DNA of 64,000 nt from Diploptera punctata (GCA_030220185.1 JASPKZ010010274.1:597689-661688), one strand, 5' to 3'; shown: positions 10,545 to 21,659, numbered from the stretch's first letter. Notes: generated by a model from the letters alone, not told the origin. A program made the numbers and translations.

Positions 10545-10830
10545 TACACATCTGGTTGACGTGTACCAATCACGTATCGGCACAACATCACGTCAGGTGA
10601 AAGCGACCCACTTGGAAATATATATAAACTCGGGGTTTCAACCCCTAAAGCAGACTCGTCGGGGGTTGGAGAGATAGCTCTGACCCCCCATGTGGCTAGT
10701 TGCAGCGAGCGTCCTCGACTCCGAGATCACCTATCATGGACGAACGTAAGCCGGCGTACTTGTTTACACTTATTCATAGAGTAGTATTGGCATTAGTTTT
10801 AGATAGGCCTAATAAACTCAAGCATTAAGT
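10545..10830 (+). promoter_or_regulatory. Promoter-like cluster (CRE-like, CCAAT, TATA)
   Basis: Within 100 bp there are TGACGTG (about 10557), ACCAATCACG (10564), CACGTCAGG (about 10589) and TATATATAAACTC (about 10620). A GGGGTTTCAACCCC palindrome follows, and AATAAA occurs about 190 bp downstream of the TATA-like motif. The local GC content is higher than that of its surroundings. It could be the core of a solo LTR or an unknown Pol II promoter. No LTR ends, primer-binding site or coding exon were found. Confidence 0.3.
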
Positions 10831-11255
10831 ATCCAGCCTAAGAGGCTTAATATAGTCTTAGCTAATATATTTTGTCCAGGCTAATTTTTAGGTCTTGTAT
10901 GTTTCAGAATATTTCAACTTGTCTTTCTGTTATAAACTCTCTAACATTACTTAAATGTGTTAAGTGTATATTTTCGTTTTTAGCTTTATTTTATTTATGT
11001 CTGCCTTAATTCCTTAGTTTTTGCTATCTTTTGCAAAGTTAGGTAAATCCTGACCTTGATTTAGTGTTGGCCCGTCTCATTTATTAACCTCGGTTACAAA
11101 ATATAGCGCGCTACCCCTTAAAGGGAGTCGGGCCTTAAGAAGGTTTTTATCTTAATATATTTAAATTGTAAATTTTATTTGCTATAATTTTGTATAAAAT
11201 TAGTTTCCCCTTACTGCCGAAGTAGAATTTTTGTATTTGTAAGCACAACATAGTA

Positions 11256-12202
11256 CAGTAAAACTTGATCAATGCGGAACCATTTTTTTCAGCATTAGAC
11301 AAAATTCCGCATTATAAAAAAGTAAAAATTATTAATAATAATCTTAGATTATAGAGTACCGTATGTCTTTTACGTACCTTGGATCAATTGTAATTTCGCT
11401 GCCTTTGAGAAGTGAAGTATCGTATATATGCGCGACTTCGACGGGAACGCGCGAAAAAAACATCCCCTCGTCAGCAGTAAAAATGTCTCTTAGGCGCGTA
11501 TCCTGGAATTAAAGTATGTAGTTTCGGTTTCCATTCACTAACTACAGTTTCGTCCACATCGTTTGATTCCCCGTAAATTTCATTACACACTACATTGTGT
11601 CGGCTTTTAAAATTGTCCATCCAACCTAAAAATGCCTAGAAATCGTTATTCCTTAGGGATTAAGCAACAGATATAAGAGCTTGACTTTGGAGCATCGGTC
11701 CGGAAATTAGGAGATTTATCTTCAATCACTTTCACTTTTTCGTTTAATGACAATGATACATAGGTTTTTAGCCATCTTTATTCCGGAAATTCAGAACGCT
11801 AACCGTGAAGATCGGTCTCAGAATTTAAACTAATTCAAGATTCTGCACTGCAATGATTATTTGTAAGACAGGTATCCGTATTTCGCATAATAGGTGTGCA
11901 GTGAGGCCGAAATAACATTTCAGATACAGGTCTCTACTTCACCAAGTGGCAGGAATCATATATTTTTTTAGCATAATGGAATTCAATAACATGGAAACTA
12001 ATTTATTACTCTGTCTTTGCGCTTTATAAACAATTTTTCATGAATTGTGTAGAAATATCCTTCCGTTTCCGCGTTGGACATATTACGTTTTATGCAAAAT
12101 AAATACACGTAAAATTACTATTATTTCGCCGGGACTAATAAACTAGTTCACATTGGACAGATTTCCGCATTATTCACGTTCCGATTTAAACAAGTTTTAC
12201 TC
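11256..12202 (-). mobile_element. pogo/Tigger-like DNA transposon, deleted
   Basis: Terminal inverted repeats: CAGTAAAACTTGATCAATGC starts at 11256, and its imperfect complement ends at 12202 (CGGAAC and GTAAAACTTG shared). Both ends are flanked by TA. On the minus strand, about 11640-11380, a broken transposase encodes WMDNFKSRHNVV, then GESNDVDE, then a YAPK..F.ADEG..FF segment after a frameshift. These resemble the CENP-B-type DNA-binding region and the first catalytic Asp region of pogo/Tigger transposases. The remaining DDE half is absent, so it is a dead internal-deletion copy. Family assignment rests on the ends plus these short motifs. Confidence 0.72.
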
Positions 12203-12284
12203 TATCAGTATTATTTTTCTTATTCACTATTTACCATAATTTTACGTTTATATTTTCATATTCTATATGTAGGAAATATATATC

Positions 12285-12530
12285 ATCATCATCATAGTAC
12301 ATTCACGAATTTAGGCCATTTGTTGACCTGTTTCGGCCTCAAGAGAAACACCATCCAGAAGTCTTTTGAGTGGACGTCCTGGTCTTCTTCTTCCTGCAGG
12401 TTGATATCTTAACATTAGTTTGGGTATTCTGTGATCTTCCATTCGATGAACATGTTGTATCCATCTTGACTTATAATCAGAAATTTTGTTTTCTAAAGAT
12501 TCCATGTGTAATTCTTCTAAGATGTCTTCA
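12285..12530 (-). repeat. LINE C-terminal tail, third subfamily
   Basis: The minus-strand frame 12311-12505 reads SRWIQHVHRMEDHRIPKL, then GRRRPGRP, which is the post-RT tail found in RTE-type LINEs. The end towards 12285 carries a CATCATCATCAT tract like the 50087-type family, but the coding part is clearly a different subfamily. Truncated. Confidence 0.72.
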
Positions 12531-12578
12531 TTTTTTTGTGATCTAGTAGTGTGTATCCTGCAGTCCTCCGAAGATAGG

Positions 12579-12581
<3 letters not shown>

Positions 12582-12611
<30 letters not shown>
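12582..12611. repeat. (AT)n microsatellite
   Basis: About 15 uninterrupted AT dinucleotides. Confidence 0.95.
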
Positions 12612-12616
<5 letters not shown>

Positions 12617-12789
12617 TATAATATGTACAACAATACCTGTTATTGAACAAGAGTAATCATTCCGAATATTATAATAATTAAATCAGTTATACTAATTTAT
12701 CTGCATTTATTCTTCTTGTCCAGTAAAATTCCTAACAGGCTAAAAGGGAATTATATATGAAAATAATATAAAAAATATATAAATCAGAG

Positions 12790-12962
12790 AGTTGGTAGAC
12801 CAAGAATGAGGTGGGAGAACAACATTAACTATGATTTGAGGGAAGTAGATTATACAGGGAATGATTGGAAAGCATTAGCTCAGGATAGGGATGTATGGAG
12901 AGCTTATGTCCGTGCGGCCATGAACCTACGGGTTCGATAGTGCCAGTGAGTAAGTAAGTAAG
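12790..12962 (+). mobile_element. RTE-like LINE 3' tail with perfect 14 bp TSD
   Basis: Only about 173 bp of the LINE 3' end: GTTGGTAGACCAAGAATGAG to the terminal GTGCCAGTGAGTAAGTAAG. Both sides carry TATATAAATCAGAG (12776-12789 and 12963-12976), identical. The encoded remnant is RPRMRWENNINYDLREVDYT...DRDVWRAYVRAAMNLRVR. A classic severely 5'-truncated LINE insertion, apparently young. Confidence 0.92.
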
Positions 12963-13006
12963 TATATAAATCAGAGAAAATCTGAATTCAATACTAATTA
13001 AACAAT

Positions 13007-13176
13007 CTATCCATCCATAGTAATTCTCTCCGAGGGCAGGTCTTTCACTGCAATCATAGCATTTTCATGCTATGCTTTGCTGCTTTACTAGGGAATTATA
13101 GGTGTGATAGCTTCCCGTTTCTTTCCATACCGTGAAGGATTATGATGATGATGATGATGATGATGATGATGGCCGG
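13007..13176 (-). mobile_element. SINE-A, 3' half only
   Basis: Contains TATCCATCCATAGTAATTC, the GCATTTTCATGCTATGC block, CTTCCCGTTTCTTTCC and a (GAT)n tract at about 13140-13172. It stops after GGCCGGACGATTTTC, where the tRNA-like half should begin. The Jockey-like LINE follows. Confidence 0.8.
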
Positions 13177-13526
13177 ACGATTTTCAGGATTGCCAAAGGA
13201 TTGATGGAACGGACGCTCCCCCAGCGATTCCTACTGTTAATAAATTTACTCTTCTTCTGAAGGGTGTGCATGTTCCTGAGGGTAGTTCCATGGTAGATAT
13301 GACTGCCCAAACTGGTTCGCATTGTATAACTCACGGACAACACGAGTAATGAAACCTCCTCCGATAATAATCGTACAGAAAATTTACTTCATTGGATTTA
13401 CTCAAAACATGAAAAAGTATTTTGTCACAGGATATCTCTGTGATATATTCGAAAGCAGGGGTCAAAATTAACACAAAAAACTAGGATGATTTTGCTAAGA
13501 TTAAGGAAATTTTAAATCAACATGGT

Positions 13527-13967
13527 ATGCAATACTTCACTTGCCCAACTGATGATGAGATTTTACCGAAAATAGTACTAAAGGGATTACCGCCAGAGGC
13601 GGATATCATAATACAACCTATAGCAAATCTATTTAATATCAGTCAGATATGGAGTACCTCTTACGATCAGGACGGTAATATAAAGCTGCAGTCATTTCCT
13701 ATATGGCTACTGACCTCAAATAAAAACCATACAGTTATGGATTTTCCAAACCTCCGACACCTTTGGAACATCCGTATCAGGATTGAGGGGTATAGGGGAG
13801 GAGGAGGCATTCCTCAATGCTATAATTGCCAGAAATTCGGGCATAAAGTTACGTCATGCGCGGCGCGTTCTGTATATATATTGTGCGCCGGGAGTCAAAG
13901 CAAGGGAATGCTCCTCAAAAACCTTAAAGTGTGGGAATTGCAGGGGAAAACATCCAGCAAACGATAG
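13527..13967 (+). pseudogene. Jockey-like ORF1 (Gag-like zinc-knuckle protein) fragment
   Basis: 147-codon open segment containing one CX2CX4HX4C knuckle near residues 97-110. The frame is then lost, and the next knuckle (CX2CX3HX6C) lies in the frame of 13783-14082. In intact elements this protein coats the retrotransposon RNA. The 5' part, 13180-13526, is in other frames with stops. The minus-strand open frame across 13854-14318 is a shadow. Confidence 0.65.
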
Positions 13968-15396
13968 GAACTGTCCGACTCTTGTCAGATTCACTTCAAA
14001 TCTCCAAACACCCAGAAGAATCCTTCTCCTCCAAAAGTTATCATCAGCAGCAGCAGCAAAGATTTTCCAAATCTCAAAGTGAATTGCAAAAACACAAATG
14101 AGAATAAAAATGATCAACAAAACAATGGAAATAATACCAATGCTTTCATTAAGTTTTTTGTTAAGTTTCATAAAGTTTTTTGAGGATTTAAACATAGGGA
14201 AAATAGTGTCAGGATTTAAAGATATGATGAACATAATTAAAACTGCCCCGGACATATTAACTAAATTCGGGATCATTGTGGAGACTATTTTTTCGGTTTT
14301 TAATGGATTTTTATCCATATAAAGGAAAACTTACAAGGAATCTTAATATTCTGTACTTTAATGCTTACGGCATTGAACGCCAATGTGGTGATGTTAATCA
14401 ATAATCTAGACTTGGATATCATATTAATTAATGAAACAAAATTATATATTTTTTAAAGTTTTAAAATTAAAAGATATGCTACTTAAGAACACAGGCAGCC
14501 ATATGAGGGTGTGGCTATACTGATAAAAGAAAGTATCCCATACTCCCATAAGAAGTTGTTTACACTTACGTACATAGAAATAGTCACCATAGAGGTCCCG
14601 ATTAATGGTACGCCTACTATTATCGGCTCCATTTACTTTGCGCCTTTCAGTGATACCAATGAATCTGAACTTTGCTAGTTAAGCGAGCTACAACAACATT
14701 TTATTTTTGCCGGCGACTTCAATGCGAAGAATAGTAAATGGGGCTGTGTTAAAACCAATGCCCGCGGCAGGATTATAGACAACTTTTCGTAGACTTATGG
14801 ATTTAATATTTCAACTCCGGACAAACCAACCTTTTATCCATATAGTTGGAATGTAACTCCTGAGATTCTGGATGTCTGTCTCTGTTCTGCTCTGGTAACC
14901 TTCAATACAATGCATTTTGTGTCCTCCATGAGCTTGAGTCTGACCATCTTCCAGTTCTCTTGAAGATTGATACTACAAAGTTCTTTCCTAATCACTACCT
15001 AAAATAAATTACTATTAACTGGATACATTTTGAAAATGATCTATTGCTACCTGATACAGTACAAATTAAATCTGAAGAAGAAATTGAGTTTTATACGAAT
15101 TTATTTACCGATACCATTAAAGCGAATATTAACAAGAACACAATCAAGAGAACAATGGTGGTTATAGTAATAACCTGACTGATAAACAAAATTATACAAT
15201 AAAGCAAATGATTAAACGGAAAAATAAGATTCGCAAGAGGTGGCAAAAATACGGAATTGGCAGTGATAAAACAATACTGAACTATCTAACTGAACTGATC
15301 CGAATGATAGATACAAGAATGATAACTTTGAAAAAGAATTAAACACGCATATGGAAACTAACACAACTTGGAAGTTTGTCAATAAATTAAGGAAAA

Positions 15397-15901
15397 GGTA
15401 GTAGTAGGACTTTATTAGACAAAAAGTAAGATATTTATAATATTATTTACAAATATGGGTCGCACGGGCAATAAGCCGTACGTGCTGTTGACAGTCCGTT
15501 ACAATAAAGTATTACCCGTTCAAGGAGTAAGCGCAGTTGTTGACGGAGGGCACTGCAGTCGTGTTTATGCAGGAATAGAACACGTGACACTGCTATCTAT
15601 GAGTGCAGAGGGGGACGGGACGTGGGACGCTGACAGTGAACACTGCCTTAGATGACGTCACGTGTAGCAACAAAGAAAGTTTCGCAATTCTTCCGCCTGC
15701 AGAGATATTTTGAACGACTAATAATAATTGGTACTAATGTAAAGAAAAATAAACAACAAAAAAATCAATAACTTTACAATTACATAAAGAAAACACAATA
15801 ATATTACAACTAAATAATAACATAAGAGCATTATACACTAAAAAAACATTAACATTACAATTACATAAAGAAAACACAATAATATTACAATTAAATAATA
15901 A
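15397..15901 (-). mobile_element. Reversed 3' tail of LINE-X, carrying a MITE
   Basis: Reverse complement of 31133-31615: (TAGTAG) end, GGACTTTATTAGACAAAAAG, GGGTCGCACGGGCAATAAGCC, then tandem units with TTACATAAAGAAAACACAAT. Two units remain here against four at 31133. A 210 bp MITE at 15512-15721 interrupts it. LINE-X is my label; no coding region was found for it. Confidence 0.82.
15512..15721. mobile_element. 210 bp MITE, TTA...TAA ends, TA target
   Basis: Starts TTACCCGTTCAAGG, and the complement of its end reads TTAGTCGTTCAAAA: 12 of the first 14 positions match the degenerate pattern. TA flanks both sides (15510-15511 and 15722-15723). The homologous LINE-X copy near 31485-31500 lacks the element and has a single TA at that point. 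A second copy of identical length lies at 58134-58343. Non-coding. Confidence 0.9.
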
Positions 15902-15967
15902 TCCTCCAGCGGCGTGTTAAGCGTATTGTTACTTTTCCTTAACACACTTAACACGCCGTTGGAGGAT
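15901..15967. repeat. 21 bp stem hairpin at insertion junction
   Basis: Arms 15901-15921 (ATCCTCCAGCGGCGTGTTAAG) and 15947-15967 pair with one G-T mismatch around a 25 nt loop. The right arm is the Jockey-like ORF2 sequence itself; the loop contains CTTTTCCTTAA, the reverse of TTAAGGAAAAG at the other junction (about 15388). It looks like an inverted copy of the target sequence made during insertion. The left arm is written here in full at its 21-base limit minus context; see positions. Confidence 0.75.
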
Positions 15968-17699
15968 GACCAGGGTTGGCTCATATAAGGACAAAGAAAA
16001 CGTTGAATATTTGGCTAACTTCTGGGAGAGGATATTCAAGGAAAATGATACAAATCAAATAAACAAGGAAATATTAAGCCAAATTAATGATAAAATGGAA
16101 AGTGTACAAAGTTCAGAAGTAGAAATTCCAAACTCTATTTTGAATACTCAACTTGCTCTAATAAATTTGATCAAAACTCACCTAATAACCAGTCTCAGGG
16201 ATCAGACGGTGTCCCTTACGAGGCTCTCAAATATTTCAACAAGAAGGCTATTATTTTCCTAACAAACGTTTCAAAGCAATTCTGAGATTTCAGCACATAC
16301 CTGGGGTATGGAAAACTTCCGGTTAGTTGTCATTCCGAACAAGAATAAAAGTAAAAGGAACCCAAAAAATTTTAGACCGACATATCTTATTAATACTACT
16401 GAGAAAATTGAAGAAAATTATATATTAAGCCTTTTAGAACATTTTGGTAATAATATGTTTCCTAAAGAAGAGTATGGCTTTGTCAAAAATAGATTCAATG
16501 CTTTGCAGCTATTGAGAACAACCGGGAAGTTAAATTAAACTATTGCTAATGGACGTACGACCCTGAGTATACTTCTGAATCTTCAGAGGGCTTTTGATAC
16601 CGTTTGGCATCGTGGACGTGTTTTCAAATTTATTAATTATGGAATTGCATTGTACATAACAAAAATTATTAGAAACTTTATAACTGATAGACACTTTAAA
16701 GTTATTTACTCAGGCACCCTCTCCCAGATCAAAAAATCGGGGCGGGAGTTCCACAGGGATATAATTTAGCGCCAATTTTATATAACATCTATAGTGCCGG
16801 TGTTCCTAAAAGATGCAGTATTGATATTTCTATTTATGCTGACGATATTGCTCTCTTTGCATCGAATAAGAATTATAATTATGCTTATTTTTCGATGCAA
16901 AGACAGCTAATAGTTTACGAGGGCATGGTGTGAAAATTGGAAGTTAAAAATTAATAATGATAAAATTGTGTGTGTACCCTTTACTAAGAAGATTATAATC
17001 CAGAAAATTCCAAAATTAAAATTATTTAACAAAACTATTGAATATAGTAACGATGTCAAATATTTGGGCATACTTTTGGATAATAAATTAAAGTGGGGTG
17101 CGCACACAAAGCACACCATGCTTGCAATGCAACTCGGCAGGAGATCTCTGTGGCCATTACTGTACCTGAATAAACTTAATGTACCTATCGAATTCATGAT
17201 TTACAAGCGGTTCATTAGGAGCTCTGATATATTCGCGGCCAGCTCCTGGTGGGATTCTACGGTGCTACATAAAAAAATTCAAAGCAAGGAAAATAGAATT
17301 ATTAGAAAAATATCGAGCACAGGCAGATTTACAAAAAAATATTACTATTAAAAAAATTTGAATCACAAAGATATTACTACAATAATTCCAGAGATCGGGA
17401 CGAAGGAGGATAACAGATTGGCAGATATTTTATCCCGTTGTAATTGAATAACATTTCTTTCAGTTCTTTACTAATTTTTATTATAGGTATTATTTCTCAA
17501 CTTAGATATATGAGGAAAAAATCCAAGAAAAAATATATAAACAAATAAATACATAAAATGTTTTAATTGTAATGATGTTTACAGTTTAATTATAATTTTA
17601 TTTTTAACTTTAGAGTGAGAGGTCATCCTCTCCTTCCTAAACAATGTTTTAACCGTTGAGAACTGGGGAGAGGGCTAAACCTAACTGGCTGGAACCTTC

Positions 17700-17890
17700 A
17701 ATCTTAATTAAATGATCACTGCTTGATAAAAAAGAAGCGATAAAATGAAAGTGATAAAATCGAGGTAAAAACGACTGTGATTGGTTGTATATCACAATTC
17801 ATTGAAATGTGATTGGTCATTGACTGCCATTCGAGGTATGGGTTAAATAGTCAATTCAAAAGGTTACTATTCGCAGTTCAGACAATGCGT
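17700..17890 (-). repeat. Interspersed repeat, partner of 3300-3490
   Basis: Minus-strand order of words matches 3300-3490 (see that entry). It follows the 3' end of the Jockey-like LINE. At 17885-18270 short inverted words occur (GCGTTCGTAGCTC with GAGCTACGAACGC; GGCGCGCC twice), which may be ends of a small unknown element. Confidence 0.5.
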
Positions 17891-18089
17891 TCGTAGCTCG
17901 ACTGGACCGTTCCGCGGCGGCCTTGAACTGGGTGAGAAATGGCGCGCCTTCCGCCAGAGTTACATCTACACGATCGGCAAATCATTGGTACAGAGCACTA
18001 TCTACTGTGCTAAAATTACAAATTGCTACAGTACTAACTTAAATTAGTCTTACCTGCATCAGAACCGATGTAGAAAATGATGACCTTGA

Positions 18090-18093
<4 letters not shown>

Positions 18094-18138
<45 letters not shown>

Positions 18139-18140
18139 TT
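18094..18140. repeat. (AAT)n microsatellite
   Basis: About 15 AAT units, uninterrupted. Confidence 0.95.
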
Positions 18141-18478
18141 TTTGTACAGTAGGTAGTGGTCCGTATTAATGACTTGCCGGTCGTGTGTGTAACTCAATCG
18201 AAAGGCGCGCCAATACTCACAAAGTACAAAGCTTCCGCGAAACTTTCCGACAGAGCTACGAACGCTTTATATTAACAGTCTAATCTAAATAATGTGATTT
18301 CGGCTTGTACAGTTAGTCGGCTGGAGAGGGCGGAAACCGTGAGTAATGTGGTACATAGAGTGAAAAACTACTATATTATTTCGTTGCGAAGAGTAGGCCT
18401 ATGTGCTTTGATATACTCACACGAATTGTCAAACACGTATGGCTTACTGCTCATTTGATCCATTTATAAAAACCACAG

Positions 18479-18530
<52 letters not shown>

Positions 18531-18532
18531 GT
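18479..18532. repeat. (AC)n(AT)n compound microsatellite
   Basis: CA repeats pass directly into TA repeats. The array lies at the 5' truncation point of the LINE that follows. Confidence 0.95.
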
Positions 18533-21140
18533 GTGATATCAGTGCATTATGTAGATAATCGGATGATAATGGTGAGGTTACAAGGGAAAAAAGTGGACTT
18601 GGTGATAGTGCAAATTTACATGCCCCATAGTGGGTTAGCAGATGAAGAAGTGGAGGAAAGATATGACAAGATAGAAGAGATTGTGGAGAAAGAGAAGAAG
18701 GGGGCATGTGTTATCCTAATGGGTGACTGGAATGCTGTAGTTGGAGAAGGGCAGGATGGAAGTACAGTTGGAAGATATGGATTAGGAAAAAGGAATGAGA
18801 GAGGTGAATCACTGGTGAGTTTCTGTAAAAGGAATTCAATGATAATTGGAAATACAATGTTTCAACAGCATAAAAGAAGAAGATACACATGGATAAACCC
18901 TATGGACAACAAACGATACCAGATCGACTACATACTAATACAGGAAAGATTCCGAAATTGCTTTAAAAATGCGAAGACCCTACCAGGAGCAGATATAAAT
19001 TCAGACCATGTCCTACTAATGGGCGAAGTAGATATTTGCCAGAAGAAGATAAGAGGAAGACAGGCAATAAAGAAGTTTGACTTGGAGAAACTCAAAACTG
19101 AAGAGGAAAGGAGAAAATTCCAACAACATTTTCAGGAGAAAGCCTCTACCATGGAAATCTCATATGGCAATACAATGGAACACTGGAGTCATTTGAAAAC
19201 CTCTATACAGATAGCTGCAGAGGAAACAATAGGATACAAAGAGAGCAAGAATATTAAGAAACCTTGGGTCACAGAAAAAATGTTGGAGAAGATGGAAAAA
19301 AGAAGAAAATGGAAAAATAGCAATACAGAAGAAGCCAAAAGAAACTACAGGAAACTAAACAACGAACTTAGAAGAGAAACTGACAAGGCAAGGGAAGAAT
19401 GGATGAAGCAGAAATGTGAAGAACTAGAGAATCTGGAGAGGAAAGGAAAATATGATTTAATGTACCAGGAAGTTAAAGGCTTGGACTATGGAAAGAAGAG
19501 CAGGAAAACTATGTGGCTGATTGAGGACGAAAATAATGAAGAAATAACAGACAAACAAGGAATTATGAATACATGGGAAAAATATGTAGAAGAGCTATAT
19601 GAGACAAGAAATCGTTCGGCTAACTTGGATATAGAAAATGAAGAAGACGTATCAGAAGATGAAAAAAGGATTTTCAATTCTGAAGGAAGAAGTTGAACTA
19701 GCAATTAAGGAAATGAAAAATGGGAAAGCAATAGGGGTAGATGGAATCCCCATTGAATTAGTTAAATGCTTGGGTGAAGGAAAGAAGGAAATTTTGCGTT
19801 TATGCAACAATATATATAAAGAAGGTGAATGGCCCGAAGAATTGACTGAGACTGTGTTAATACCAATACCGAAGAAAAACAATGCAAAGAAATGTAAGGA
19901 GTTCAGGACTGTCAGCTTGATATCACACTCTGCAAAGATTCTCCTGCGAACACTAAATCGACGTTTACGTTCTACGATGGAAAGCGAATTGGAAGAAGAA
20001 CAGTTTGGCTTCAAGAAGGGAAAGGGTACAAGATATGCAATTGGATTGATACGAAAATAGGAGAAAGATATATAGAAAAAGATAAAGACGTTTATGCAGT
20101 ATTTGTTGACCTGGAAAGGACTTTGACAGAGTAAATTGGAATAAACTCCTGAAGATCTTGAAGAACATTGGCGTGAACTGGAAGGAGAGGAGGCTAATAA
20201 GTAGTCTTTATATGAAACAGCGAATAAAAGTGAAGATATGAGAAGAAATATCAGAGGGAAGAGAAATTGGAAGAGGGGTGAGGCAAGGATGTCCTCTATC
20301 ACCTATTCTTTTCAACATCTACCTGGAAGACCTAATGAAGAACTGCTTCAGTAATACGGGAGGCGTAAACATGGGAGGAAGAAGAATAAAGTGCATAAGA
20401 TTTGCTGATGATATGGCTTTGCTAGCAGAAGATGCAATGACATTGAGGAACATGCTGATGGAGCTTAATGACAAGTGCGAGGATTATGGGATGAAGATAA
20501 ATATAAATAAGACGAAGGCCATGATTATAGGAAAGAAACAAAGGAAGATAAACATGAAGATTAAAGGTGAAGCCATTGAGCAAGTGGAGAGCTTCAAATA
20601 CTTGGGTTGTACTATCAATAGTAACATGAACTGCGGTCAAGAAGTAAAGCAGAGGATAGCAATGGCAAAAGAAGCTTTCAACAAGAAGATAAGCATTTTC
20701 TGCGGACCTTTGGCAAGAGAAATAAGAAAGAGGCTAGTGAAGTGCTTTGTGTGGAGTGTAGCATTATATGGAGCGGAGGCGTGGACATTACGACGGAATG
20801 AGGAAAAGCGACTGGAAGCTTTTGAGATGTGGATATGGAGAAGAATGGAACGTATAAACTGGACAGACAAAGTAAGAAATGAAGATGTGCTAGACAGAGT
20901 TGGTGAAAGAAGAACAATGCTGGAACTCATAAAGAAGAGGAAAATAAATTGGATTGGCTACTGGCTAAGAAGAAACTGCCTGCTGAAGGATGCTCTAGAA
21001 GGAATGGTCAACCGAAGAAAGTTAGAGGCAGAAAAAGACATCAGATGATAGACAATATTAAAATAAGTGGTTTGTATGGAGATACAAAAAGGAAAGCTGA
21101 GTCAAGGAAAGAGTGGAGAATGCTGAGTGTGCAGTGAAAG
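18533..21140 (+). pseudogene. RTE-like LINE, 5' truncated, few lesions
   Basis: Open frame 18533-19696 holds the endonuclease minus its N-terminus: IYMPHSGLADEEV, GDWNAVVGEG (residue 70 region), YTWINP, QIDYILIQ and SDHVLL. The RT follows at 19638-21137: IGVDGIPIELV, VLIPIPKK, EEQFGFKKGKGT, VFVDLERT, GVRQGCPLSPILFNIYLEDL, an intact FADDMALLAED active site, VESFKYLGC, then the post-RT NWIGYWLRR and EAEKD/KEWRMLSVQ tail. Reading breaks: a frame change near 19690, one-base losses near 20057 and 20123, a TGA at 20238, and a frame change near 21040. The clade is inferred from the BovB/RTE-like tail. It would have made its own EN-RT protein. Confidence 0.85.
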
Positions 21141-21311
21141 ACCTGCTCTTGAGCAGAACACTATGAATGAATAGGCCTATATATATATTCTTTAAAAAAT
21201 TGCTTACCTGTTATGGCCGCTGGATGGTAGTTGGAAAGTCTTTCCGCTACCTCTTGTGTGAATTGAGAATACTACATATACAAGAAAAATGTATGTTTGT
21301 GTTGGAATAGT

Positions 21312-21410
21312 TAGGAACGGTAGCTCGTTTGGTTAGAGGCTACACTTACGAGTTAGAACCTCAGGTTCAAATCCGACTCAAGCATTCATTTTTCTTTTCA
21401 TGTCATATAT
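21312..21410 (+). repeat. tRNA-derived SINE-C head
   Basis: A-box-like GGTAGCTCGTTTGGTTAGAGG and B-box GGTTCAAATCC, followed by CATTTTTCTTTTCATGTCAT. The same sequence in reverse occurs at 52425-52525, so it is a repeat and not a single tRNA gene. No paired acceptor stem. Confidence 0.6.
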
Positions 21411-21439
21411 ATATAGTTTACTCTGATAAAGTCCTATAA

Positions 21440-21650
21440 GGCATACGCTATTAGAAGACATCGGGCGGAGCTATGCGTGGCTAGTTCATTTCGTCTAGCC
21501 TCTCATAATCGAGCGGTGTAGTTCGAGTACAATTGGCGCTGTAACCACGACATATCGCCCGTCTCTTCCCTTCTTACTTACTGATATCTGACAACGGCGC
21601 ATGAAGAATGAAGCAGGATGGGCTTACCGCATGTCTTCTAATAGTGTGCC
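21440..21650. mobile_element. Candidate 211 bp MITE with inverted ends
   Basis: GGCATACGCTATTAGAAGACAT at 21440-21461 is complementary to 21631-21650 (ATGTCTTCTAATAGTGTGCC) with two mismatches. The interior is non-coding, includes CGGGCGG and CGCCCG words, and has higher GC than its flanks. No convincing target duplication was found, and no second copy is present in this window. Confidence 0.55.
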
Positions 21651-21659
21651 TGGTTTAGT

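Larger units (their letters stand above)
13180..17450 (+). pseudogene. Jockey-like LINE, broken, with internal insertion
   Basis: Two-ORF non-LTR retrotransposon. ORF1 remains at 13527-14070: a CCHC knuckle CYNCQKFGHKVTSC, then (after a frameshift) CGNCRGKHPANDRNC, as in Jockey-clade Gag proteins that bind element RNA. ORF2 starts near 14340. Endonuclease landmarks are LNILYFNA, FAGDFNAKNSKWG (about 14710) and SDHLPVLLKI (about 14940). RT landmarks are FRLVVIPNK, NFRPTYLI, FDTVWHRG, GVPQGYNLAPILYNIY and an intact SIYADDIALFA active site (about 16830). Stops and frameshifts abound. A reversed LINE tail plus MITE sits at about 15397-15945. The 3' untranslated part may reach about 17690. Clade call is by motif resemblance only. 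Confidence 0.8.

Noticed and set aside
13854..14318. 154-codon minus-strand frame with hydrophobic runs, membrane-protein-like
   Set aside because: Antisense to the zinc-knuckle ORF1 and adjacent AT-rich sequence. The knuckle evidence favours the plus strand.
19652..20302. 216-codon minus-strand open frame
   Set aside because: Opposite the RT of the LINE at 18533-21140; its composition reflects the purine-rich coding strand.
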